This document shows positions 1-6,042 of a DNA stretch of 6,647 nucleotides, piece after piece. Source of the DNA: Longimonas sp046498435. GTDB lineage: Bacteria; Bacteroidota; Rhodothermia; Rhodothermales; Salinibacteraceae. The stretch spans positions 1 through 6,647 of the forward strand of contig NZ_JAWOAR010000316.1 in the NCBI RefSeq assembly GCF_046498435.1, given 5' to 3'. Each line of letters opens with the position of its first letter. The first letter of the stretch is position 1. A program made the position numbers and the translations under genes. Below the pieces are notes generated by a model. That model was not told the DNA's origin. It worked only from the letters and a program-made list of their open reading frames with translations, and ran no database searches.

Positions 1-591
1 ATCGGTTTTCAGGATGTTGGCTGCGAGCGGCGTATCCACCAGACCGGGAGCCACGCAGTTGACGCGTACGCCGCGCTTGGCGTAGGTGGCGGCGGCAGCG
101 CGGGTAAGTCCGATGATGCCGCTTTTGGCCGCTGCAATGGCTTCGTGGTTGTTGAGACCGATGCGTCCAACGGCCGAGGAGCTCAGCACAATGCTGCCGC
201 CACCACGCATGAGCGCCCGCGAGGCTGCCTTCACCGTGAAGAACGACGAGTCGAGGTTCAGCGCCATCTGCTCGCGATATTCCTCGATGGAGGTGAGGTG
301 GGCCGGTTTCAGCAGAATGGACCCGACGGTGTGGATGACGCTGTCAATCTGGCCGTACGTGTCGGTGGCTGCATCGATGATGCCTTGCACGGGCTCATAT
401 TCGGTTGCATCAAGCGGGTGAACCGTCGTTTCTGTGTCGAGGGAACCAGCCAGTTCATTCAGATCGGATTCAGTACGTGCGCCCAGCACCAGGCGAGCGC
501 CATCGTCGGCCAGGCGGCGGGCCACTTCCGAACCGATTCCGCCGGTGGCACCAATTATGACGAAGACGGGAGATGCATCAGAAGCGGACAT
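1..591 (-). CDS. Short-chain dehydrogenase/reductase (SDR), atypical active site, 3' end cut off
   Basis: This is an NAD(P)-dependent oxidoreductase of the classical SDR type, probably cytoplasmic; its substrate is unknown. The frame is open for 197 codons from the ATG at 591 and runs off the window at base 1, so roughly the last 40-60 residues of a usual 240-260-residue SDR are missing. Visible motifs are the nucleotide-binding GATGGIG (residues 14-20), D61, HTVG (87-90) where NNAG is usual, the structural Asn N112, the Ser run 137-139 with S139 in the catalytic place, K156, and VNCVAPG (177-183). The residue four before K156, normally the catalytic Tyr of YxxxK, is Ile152 (context NHEAIAAAK). 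I recall this NHEAIAAAK pattern from other SDRs, so it looks like a subfamily trait rather than a mutation. No Shine-Dalgarno precedes the start. The fold assignment is secure, but a normal oxidoreductase activity is not. Confidence 0.9.
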   Translation of the reverse strand, partial: MSASDASPVFVIIGATGGIGSEVARRLADDGARLVLGARTESDLNELAGSLDTETTVHPLDATEYEPVQGIIDAATDTYGQIDSVIHTVGSILLKPAHLTSIEEYREQMALNLDSSFFTVKAASRALMRGGGSIVLSSSAVGRIGLNNHEAIAAAKSGIIGLTRAAAATYAKRGVRVNCVAPGLVDTPLAANILKTD

Positions 592-802
592 AAACAGCGG
601 GTAGGGTTGATGATAAGCGTGAATCGTAGTGGCGGAACCGCAGTGCGGTGTGTAACGCGGAGCGCATGCCAAGGCTCTACATGCGCTGTGGGGGTGCGTG
701 CACAAGCAGAGGGTTGTAGGACAAATACGGGATGTAAGATTCTGTTGAGCCGTAGATATCGGTAGATCGTTACGGCCTGTTTTTTCAAGGGGGGCCATCC
801 CC
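592..802. other. Intergenic region upstream of the SDR gene
   Basis: This gap lies between the fasciclin terminator and the SDR start and must hold the SDR promoter if that gene is transcribed alone. On the minus strand I see no convincing TTTG/TAnnTTTG pair, no clear -35/-10 boxes and no Shine-Dalgarno before the ATG at 591. The open frames crossing it show no recognisable protein character. Confidence 0.5.
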
Positions 803-841
803 AAAAGCAAAGCGGACGCCCCCTGCTGGGGAGCGTCCGCT
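803..841 (-). terminator. Rho-independent terminator of the fasciclin gene
   Basis: Bases 811-841 form a strong GC-rich hairpin. AGCGGACGC pairs perfectly with GCGTCCGCT, and the stem is extended by CCCC/GGGG with one bulged A and a TGCT loop. On the minus strand the stem is followed by a T-rich tail (TTGCTTTT, 810-803). It lies about 62 nt past the fasciclin stop codon, so it most likely ends that transcript and separates it from the SDR gene. Confidence 0.8.
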
Positions 842-903
842 TGTAGCATAACGCCAAATCGTGTAGAGTCAGCGCAATGCACGGCTCATGTTGGGGGCCG
901 GCA

Positions 904-1494
904 TCAATCTTCTTCCGGCGGCATCAAGACACTATCGACAACGTGGATCACGCCATTGGCGGCTTCGATGTCAGCTTCAACCACCTGGCCTTCGCCTACC
1001 ATCACACCCTCGTCAGACACTTCGATGGTCAGGTCATCGCCTTGCATCGTAGTGACGGTCTGCTCGCCGTCTTCGAGATCATCAGAGAGGGTTTCGCCCT
1101 CCACCACGTGGTAGAGCAAGATGCCTTCGAGATCCGACTTATCATCGGCACCAATGAGGTCGTCCAGTGCGCCGTCGGGGAGTGCTTCGAAGGCTTCGTT
1201 TGTGGGAGCGAACACGGTAAACGGTCCGTCTTCAGACAGCGACGACACGAGGTCTGTCGAGTCGAGTGCCGTAACGAGCGTGGTGAAACGCGCGTCCGAT
1301 ACCGCGATGTCGACGATAGTGAGAGAGTCCTGTGTCATGGCTGGGGCATCGTCTTCGGCAGCCATATCGTCGCCGCTATCATCAGACGAGTCGGGGGCGT
1401 CGCCGCCGCCACAAGCCGTAAGTCCAACAACGAGCACAGCCGCGAACAGCAGCATTGAGAGCCCGCGCATGATGTACGAGTGAGATGATTTCAT
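904..1494 (-). CDS. Fasciclin (FAS1) domain lipoprotein
   Basis: A 196-residue secreted lipoprotein with a single FAS1 domain, a fold found in cell-surface proteins with adhesion or ligand-binding roles; the partner here is unknown. Residues 1-27 are a signal peptide (hydrophobic LLFAAVLVVGL) ending in the lipobox LTAC, with C28 as the lipidated residue. An acidic, Ser/Asp-rich linker follows (about 30-58). The FAS1 domain spans about 59-192: the H1 motif GPFTVFAPTNEAF (90-102), the YH pair (128-129), and the H2 motif NGVIHVVDSVL (180-190). The start at 1494 is chosen over the longer in-frame ATG at 1557 because GGAGGA lies 6 nt upstream and the signal peptide then begins properly. The mature part has about 45 Asp/Glu and only two Lys/Arg (R69, K119), as in exported proteins of salt-adapted bacteria. 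It has its own promoter and terminator, so it is probably monocistronic. Confidence 0.93.
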   Translation of the reverse strand: MKSSHSYIMRGLSMLLFAAVLVVGLTACGGGDAPDSSDDSGDDMAAEDDAPAMTQDSLTIVDIAVSDARFTTLVTALDSTDLVSSLSEDGPFTVFAPTNEAFEALPDGALDDLIGADDKSDLEGILLYHVVEGETLSDDLEDGEQTVTTMQGDDLTIEVSDEGVMVGEGQVVEADIEAANGVIHVVDSVLMPPEED

Positions 1495-1500
1495 GGATGG

Positions 1501-1506
1501 TCCTCC
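1501..1506 (-). promoter_or_regulatory. Shine-Dalgarno of the fasciclin gene
   Basis: On the minus strand GGAGGA sits 6 nt before the ATG at 1494. It decides the start of the fasciclin gene against the upstream in-frame ATG at 1557. It is the only clear Shine-Dalgarno found before any of the six genes here. Confidence 0.75.
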
Positions 1507-1660
1507 GTAGTTAGTCAACAAAAAGTGGGGTTGAGCAGTTGTGGCTTGCCATGCCATGTAGCAGCGAGGAAGACCGATGCATAAGCAGTCGGTTGCGAGT
1601 AGTGCGCATGGAGCGCTCGACTCGTATTTCGCGTGGGGTGACGAGGCATGGTAGCATGTA

Positions 1661-1692
1661 CAAATCTAATATGGCGTACACGGAGTACCAAA
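1661..1692 (-). promoter_or_regulatory. Bacteroidota-type promoter (-33 TTTG / -7 TAGATTTG) for the fasciclin gene
   Basis: On the minus strand TTTG (1692-1689) is followed after exactly 20 nt by TAGATTTG (1668-1661). This matches the known Bacteroidota sigma-factor consensus TTTG-N(about 19-21)-TAnnTTTG at every fixed position. Transcription would begin roughly at 1650-1656 and leave a leader of about 160 nt before the fasciclin start. The spacer contains GTAC-TCCGT-GTAC (1688-1676), which is partly symmetric and might bind a regulator, but that is speculative. Confidence 0.55.
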
Positions 1693-1903
1693 TACCACTG
1701 CTTTGGTGGGTGTCTTTGCAACTAAGTTACATTTGAGGGGTCGAATGATGTAACGTTCTTTCAGATCGTAACCGGAGCGATACCCATTGGGGCATGTGAA
1801 CTGGTTGTTCTAACAAGAATGCGGGAGTGTGACCAGGCAAATCGACATCACATCCCGAGTCTGAATTTGCGTTGACCGGCTGTTTCTACAGAGGTACGGC
1901 GGG
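1693..1903. other. Intergenic region between the thiolase terminator and the fasciclin promoter
   Basis: No gene is supported here; the frames crossing it are short and have no recognisable motif. The only structure seen is a small inverted repeat, TTGTT-CT-AACAA (1805-1816), which is too short to interpret. Confidence 0.5.
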
Positions 1904-1944
1904 CAACAAACAAGCGGGTCCCCCCGGAGATGGGAGGACCCGTT
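1904..1944 (-). terminator. Rho-independent terminator of the thiolase gene
   Basis: CGGGTCC (1915-1921) pairs with GGACCCG (1936-1942). The stem continues inwards through a G-T wobble on the minus strand and three G-C pairs to a 6-nt loop. On the minus strand the hairpin is followed by a T-rich tail (TTGTTTGTTG, 1913-1904). It lies about 55 nt beyond the thiolase stop codon, in the right orientation to end that transcript. Confidence 0.75.
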
Positions 1945-1998
1945 CAGGATGTGCGCCGCATGCGCATCCCCTAAGAACCTGTTTGGGTTTTGGTTACG

Positions 1999-3189
1999 CT
2001 ACACGCGCTCAATACCTACTGCTACGCCGCCGCCGGTGCCGTGGCAGATGGAGGCCAGCCCCTGGGCGCCGTCGTGGCGGATGAGCGCGTGCAGCAGCGT
2101 GACTACAATACGCGACCCGGATGCGCCAATGGGATGCCCCATTGCAATGGCGCCGCCGTGTACGTTCAGGCGGTCGGCCTCTACATCCAGCATGCGCTGA
2201 AACAGCAGGTTGTTAATCGCGAAGGCCTCGTTGTTTTCGAAGAGGTTGTAGTCATCCATGGTAGTACCCGTTTTGTCGAGCACCTTCTCAACAGCAGGGA
2301 TGGGGGCTTCGGGAAAGCGCCATGACTCGCCTGCGGCCCAACTGCTTTCGGTAACCTTCGCGAGCGGGGTCAATCCGTGCGCCTCAACCGCTTCCTGGCT
2401 GGCCAGGAGCAGCGCGGCCGCGCCATCGCTAATCTGGCTGCTGTTTCCTGCCGTAAGTACGCCTTCTTCATCGAACGCCGGGCGCAGGCCGCTGAGCGAT
2501 TCGGGGGTCGTGTCGGGGCGCACGCCCTCGTCGTGGTCGAGCGTTTCGGTGCCTTTGCGGGTGCGGTACTCGAGGGGAAGCATCTCGCTCTCGAATGCGC
2601 CGCTTTCGTGAGCCTGTGCCGCGCGCTGGTGCGAAGCGGCAGCTACTGCATCTAACTCGGCGCGTGATATGCCGTGCTCGGCGGCCAGGCGCTCGGTCTG
2701 CACGCCCATAGCCTCGCCCGAAAACGGATCGCTGAGTCCATCGCGAAACATCAGGTCAGTGACCTGCTCGTGGTCGCCGGGCAGGTACTTGTAGCCCCAC
2801 CGGGCTTTCGAGGAGAGGTAGAAGCCGGTGTCTGACATCGACTCGGTGCCGCCGGTGAGCACCAGGTTGGCCTCGCCTGCCTTAATCATGGTGGCGCCGT
2901 TGATCAGGCTCATCATGCTGGAAGCGCAGACCATATCGACCGCGTAGCCGTCGATGGACTTGGGAATGCCCGCCTGAATGGCGGCCTGGCGCGGCACGAG
3001 CTGGCCGTGTCCGCCCCGCAACACGTTGCCAAACACGTAAATGTCGAGCGCCCCGCCATCAACATCGGCGGATTCGAGCGTGCCTTTCATGGCGTGGGCG
3101 GCCAAATCGACCGGCGAATGCTTTTTGAGCGCACCGCCGAAGCGTCCGATGGGAGTGCGGTGGGCGGCTACGATATATACGTCGCGCAT
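1999..3189 (-). CDS. Thiolase (acetyl-CoA C-acyltransferase family)
   Basis: A 396-residue thiolase, the usual family length. The family either cleaves 3-ketoacyl-CoA with CoA (beta-oxidation) or condenses two acetyl-CoA into acetoacetyl-CoA. All catalytic parts are present: the nucleophile C88 in VCASSMMS, NEAF (320-323), GGAIAMGHPIGASG with H352, and the second Cys C382 in ICHGTGGG. The segment GNSSQISDGAAALLL (249-263) is also typical. The start at 3189 is chosen over an in-frame ATG at 3300 because MRDVYIVAAHRTPIGRFGG is the standard thiolase N-terminus and the upstream 37 codons match nothing. No Shine-Dalgarno is seen (CCTCCACTCGCC before the ATG). No fatty-acid oxidation or polyhydroxyalkanoate genes are adjacent, so degradative and biosynthetic roles (FadA-, AtoB- or PhaA-like) cannot be told apart and no symbol is given. 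Confidence 0.95.
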   Translation of the reverse strand: MRDVYIVAAHRTPIGRFGGALKKHSPVDLAAHAMKGTLESADVDGGALDIYVFGNVLRGGHGQLVPRQAAIQAGIPKSIDGYAVDMVCASSMMSLINGATMIKAGEANLVLTGGTESMSDTGFYLSSKARWGYKYLPGDHEQVTDLMFRDGLSDPFSGEAMGVQTERLAAEHGISRAELDAVAAASHQRAAQAHESGAFESEMLPLEYRTRKGTETLDHDEGVRPDTTPESLSGLRPAFDEEGVLTAGNSSQISDGAAALLLASQEAVEAHGLTPLAKVTESSWAAGESWRFPEAPIPAVEKVLDKTGTTMDDYNLFENNEAFAINNLLFQRMLDVEADRLNVHGGAIAMGHPIGASGSRIVVTLLHALIRHDGAQGLASICHGTGGGVAVGIERV

Positions 3190-3352
3190 GGCGAGTGGAG
3201 GGTGTGTGAGACAAGCAGGCAGGGGAATGCGCTGGAAAGGCATCCCAAGTAGGTGGACATACAGCATCCGGAAACGCTTCCAGAGAGGCAAGCCCTCCAT
3301 CTAAAATTACAGCAGGCTCGGCCTGGGAGGTCGGTGTTTAGCAACTTGTAGC

Positions 3353-3370
3353 TCGGAATTGGTATTCCGA
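3353..3370. repeat. Perfect inverted repeat upstream of the thiolase gene
   Basis: TCGGAAT-TGGT-ATTCCGA is a perfect 7-bp stem with a 4-nt loop, about 165 bp upstream of the thiolase start and about 100 bp past the ATP-grasp stop. No T-run follows on either strand, so it is a poor intrinsic terminator. It could be an operator or an RNA processing hairpin. The function is unknown. Confidence 0.4.
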
Positions 3371-3471
3371 CATTGGTTCGAAGGACGTCCCGGGCAGTTA
3401 TTGGCTCACGCTAAACACGTACCCGGGGAGCCCGCCGCACAGATGTCGTTGGCAGCCCTTGGAAGCAGCAT

Positions 3472-4683
3472 CTACGCATCGCCAGAGGTTTCGGGAGCGG
3501 GCATGGCGGTGTGGAAGTCCTCGTAGAAGCGGGTCATGTACTCGTGGAGCAGCACGTCGACGCGTTGTGGGGTCTCGGCACGCACGATGAGCCCAGCATG
3601 ATGCTTCTTATCCATTTGCCATGCGATCGCCTCTTCCTGGTATGCCGAAAGGTCGGGATGCTCCTGGCGCGCCAGCGAAATGAGAATGCCAGCATAGTCC
3701 TGGTTTCGCTCCGGGAGTTCGTAGGCCTCGTTGCGGGCACGTGTCACCTCGATTCGGGCCCACTGCGCCCACAGGTTGATGCCCGTGGAGGCTTCGACCA
3801 TTTCTGCGATGTGGGCTCCGCCGACACGGGCGGCGGTTTCGAGGAAGTAGAAGTCGCCGTCGTCGCGTCCGCGAATAAACTCGGTGTGCACCGCCCCGTG
3901 ATGCATCCCGAAGTCTTGGATAAGCTGCTTGTTGAGCCTCCGGCAGGTGGCGGACTCGTCGCTCTCGCGGTCGAGGGTGCGGCTGGCAAAGATACCGCCG
4001 CCGTGCATCACGTCGAAGGGGGCATTGGCGTAGCGATGAGTTTCAGCAAAAATGACGGATCCGTCGCTTACGAGCGAATCGACGTGATAGACATCCCCCG
4101 GCACAAACTGCTCCAGCAAGAAGTGCGACTGCCGGTCGCCCAGTTCGTCGAGGGTGCGCCAGAGCACCTCGGGGTCGTGGATTTTCTTGATGCCAATGGC
4201 CGACGCCTCGCTCCTCGGCTTCAGAATCCACGGACGCGGGCAACGATCCATGAAGGCGCGAATGTCGTCGTAGTTGACGATCGGCACAAAGTCAGGCACG
4301 CGGATCCCCGCATCGCGCGCTTTCATGCGCATGGCGAGTTTATCGCGAAAGTAGCGCACAGCGGACTGCCCCATGCCCGGCAGGCGCAAGTGCTCACGCA
4401 GCATGGCGGCGTTGTACAGATCGAACTCGTCAAGCGGAACGATCCGGTCGATCTGCTCCGCCCGCGCCAGATAGCTGATGCTGTGAAGAACGTTGTCTTC
4501 GTTCGAGAAATCGGGCAGGTAGTAGACCTCGTCGATCGCCTCCCATGGCCAGTCGGCATCGCGGAGCTTCTCATCGGTCACAAAAATAACGCGGGCGCCC
4601 TGCGTCTTTGCTTCGCGGAGGAAGGCCGCGCCCTTTTCGTAGCTGGCAAGACACAGAAGGGTGACAGGCTGTTGCGTATTCAT
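3472..4683 (-). CDS. ATP-grasp ligase-like protein (carboxylate-amine/thiol ligase superfamily)
   Basis: A 403-residue soluble protein with ATP-grasp architecture. Enzymes of this fold activate a carboxylate as an acyl-phosphate and join it to an amine or other nucleophile. Residues 6-105 look like the Rossmann-like pre-ATP-grasp domain (VTLLCLASYEKG). The ATP-grasp core follows, with RDKLAMRMKARDAGIRVP (113-130), the ATP lysine K155 in WILKPR, the Ala/Gly-containing small loop SEASAIGIKKI (158-168), LLEQFVPGDVYHVDSL (189-204) with E191, and the metal-binding strand FYFLETAARVGGAH (278-291). The usual ExNPRxGG metal motif reads E282-T-A-A-R-V-G-G here, so Ala replaces the Asn while Glu, Arg and GG are kept. 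The start is the first ATG of the frame; no Shine-Dalgarno is seen. It lies 72 bp behind the dipeptidase gene on the same strand, without an obvious terminator between. The substrate is unknown; an L-amino-acid (dipeptide) ligase is one option among several. Confidence 0.88.
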   Translation of the reverse strand: MNTQQPVTLLCLASYEKGAAFLREAKTQGARVIFVTDEKLRDADWPWEAIDEVYYLPDFSNEDNVLHSISYLARAEQIDRIVPLDEFDLYNAAMLREHLRLPGMGQSAVRYFRDKLAMRMKARDAGIRVPDFVPIVNYDDIRAFMDRCPRPWILKPRSEASAIGIKKIHDPEVLWRTLDELGDRQSHFLLEQFVPGDVYHVDSLVSDGSVIFAETHRYANAPFDVMHGGGIFASRTLDRESDESATCRRLNKQLIQDFGMHHGAVHTEFIRGRDDGDFYFLETAARVGGAHIAEMVEASTGINLWAQWARIEVTRARNEAYELPERNQDYAGILISLARQEHPDLSAYQEEAIAWQMDKKHHAGLIVRAETPQRVDVLLHEYMTRFYEDFHTAMPAPETSGDA

Positions 4684-4755
4684 GGAGTCTCAGGTTTGTT
4701 GCTGTATATGTGTATTGTATAGGAGCGCATTTTGGGAGATTCGAAAGGCCACGTG

Positions 4756-5784
4756 CTACGGCAGTACGCGTCGCAAAAAGCGCAACCAGTTGCCTCCGAG
4801 AAAGCCGCTTCGCGCCGCTTCAGGCACCAGCTTTCCGAGTTTCGAGAAATCAGCGCCGCGTGTGAGTTCTTTGGGGGTCTCCTGCACCCCAAAACCGCCG
4901 TCGAAGTCGCTCCCAATCGCGACCTGGTCCCACCCAATCAGGCGGGCGATGTGTTTGGCATGGCGGTGCACATCGCGCAGCGTAACCTGCATGGTTGCAT
5001 GATCGGGATGCAAGAACGCATCGCCAAGCACGATACCAACAACCCCGCCCGATGCTCCTACCGCGCGAATCATATCGTCGCTCATCTGTCGGTCGCCCGG
5101 CGATATGGCGCGGGCGTTGCTATGGCTTGCCAGTACGTACCGGGGCGCCAGGTCCATCGCATCCCAGAAGCTTTCATTGGAGAGGTGGCTTACGTCGAGC
5201 GGAATGTTGTGCTCGATCATGGCTTGCACAAGCGCTTTGCCGTTGGGCGTGAGCGGACCAGGCGCCCCGGTTCCCCCCGCGTATCGCGTGCTGCGCCAGG
5301 CCGGCCCGATCATGCGAAGCCCCCGGTCGGCCCACCACGCGAGTTCGTCGGGGGTGCGAATCGGGTCGGCGCCCTCCATGAGCACCACAAGTCCGACGGT
5401 GCGCTCCCCGCTCTCCCAGGCTGTAACGTGCACCTGCAGATCGCTTTGCGTACGCAGAATGCGAATGCGCCCTTCGTCTTCCCACTGCTCATAGCGTTCC
5501 AGTTGATCGACAGCGAGTGCGTGGGCTTCGTCGGGCGTGGCATAGCTGAGTTTTGCTTTCCACTTCGGTGGCTTCTCGCCCTCGTACTGCAAAGCCGAGC
5601 GGGGAATGGCGAAGAGCGTGCCAAATACAATGCCCACGTTAGCACGGCGCAGTTCGGGGAGCGTCACCAGCAGCTCCTGATGCGAGCGGTCTTCGTCTGC
5701 CCGAACGGCCATCACCTTGCGTGTCAGATCGCGTTTGTGAACGACAGCATTGAAAGCGAGATCGAGATGGCCGTCAATGTACAT
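4756..5784 (-). CDS. M19-family (renal-type) membrane dipeptidase
   Basis: A 342-residue dinuclear zinc dipeptidase of peptidase family M19, whose members hydrolyse dipeptides, often including those with a C-terminal D-residue. The metal ligands are visible in order: HxD in DGHLD (H6, D8), the bridging Glu E137 in LMEGAD, H200 in DVSHLS, H221 in ASHSNAR, and the active-site Asp in IGSDFDGG (293-295). The C-terminal GGNWLRFLRRVLP matches the family's usual GGNxLRVxR ending. There is no signal peptide or membrane segment; the HxD motif starts at residue 6, so this form should be cytoplasmic despite the family name. Family members are usually 320-400 residues, so the length is normal. No Shine-Dalgarno precedes the ATG at 5784. 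It may be the first gene of a two-gene transcript with the ATP-grasp ligase downstream, and it diverges from the coiled-coil gene. Confidence 0.93.
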   Translation of the reverse strand: MYIDGHLDLAFNAVVHKRDLTRKVMAVRADEDRSHQELLVTLPELRRANVGIVFGTLFAIPRSALQYEGEKPPKWKAKLSYATPDEAHALAVDQLERYEQWEDEGRIRILRTQSDLQVHVTAWESGERTVGLVVLMEGADPIRTPDELAWWADRGLRMIGPAWRSTRYAGGTGAPGPLTPNGKALVQAMIEHNIPLDVSHLSNESFWDAMDLAPRYVLASHSNARAISPGDRQMSDDMIRAVGASGGVVGIVLGDAFLHPDHATMQVTLRDVHRHAKHIARLIGWDQVAIGSDFDGGFGVQETPKELTRGADFSKLGKLVPEAARSGFLGGNWLRFLRRVLP

Positions 5785-6042
5785 GCTGAGGAGAAGCCAG
5801 GAGAGAACGGAACGAAGAATGCGCGATGCATCCTACCCAAACAAGCGCCGCGTGCAACGTTTCGTAAAGGGGTCGGGGTTCCTCGGGAGTGGGGAATGCT
5901 ATAGCCGGTGGAGGTCTGTATCCCAATCAGGTTACTGCCTGTATACGTTCACATCAGTACGTCGCAATGTCGCTGAACTTTTGGCCCAGACTCCTGTTTT
6001 GAAACAACAGCTTTACCTCATTTTCGAAATGCATGTACGGCC
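5785..6042. other. Divergent intergenic region (dipeptidase / coiled-coil gene)
   Basis: These 258 bp separate two genes that start in opposite directions, so promoters for both should lie here. I could not place either with confidence: no TTTG/TAnnTTTG pair was found on either strand. A short inverted repeat, CTGTT-7 nt-AACAG (5994-6010), lies about 33 bp before the coiled-coil start. The in-frame stop at 5974-5976 shows that the coiled-coil frame does not extend further upstream than that. Confidence 0.5.

Noticed and set aside
787..802. GGGGG-GCCAT-CCCC near the fasciclin terminator as a second hairpin
   Set aside because: It is very short with no useful T-run; probably incidental.
877..1458. 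Plus-strand open frame opposite the fasciclin gene
   Set aside because: It is antisense to a clear signal peptide and FAS1 domain and has no family features of its own.
1495..1557. Longer start of the fasciclin gene at 1557
   Set aside because: It would put 21 residues before the signal peptide, and the internal ATG at 1494 has a good Shine-Dalgarno.
3190..3300. Longer start of the thiolase gene at 3300
   Set aside because: The added 37 residues match no thiolase N-terminus; the family normally starts with the sequence found at 3189.
3389..3427. Two CCCGGG motifs in the gap after the ATP-grasp gene as a terminator stem
   Set aside because: Each is self-palindromic, they are separated by about 26 nt, and no T-tail follows.
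3511..4722. Long plus-strand open frame (403 codons) opposite the ATP-grasp gene
   Set aside because: It mirrors the ATP-grasp gene, has no recognisable domain, and arises from the high GC content. The minus-strand frame has clear family motifs.
4732..5904. Long plus-strand open frame (390 codons) opposite the dipeptidase gene
   Set aside because: It has no recognisable motifs, and the opposite strand encodes a complete M19 dipeptidase with all metal ligands.
5994..6010. CTGTT/AACAG inverted repeat before the coiled-coil gene as an operator
   Set aside because: Five-base arms in this AT-richer stretch are expected by chance; there is no supporting second copy.
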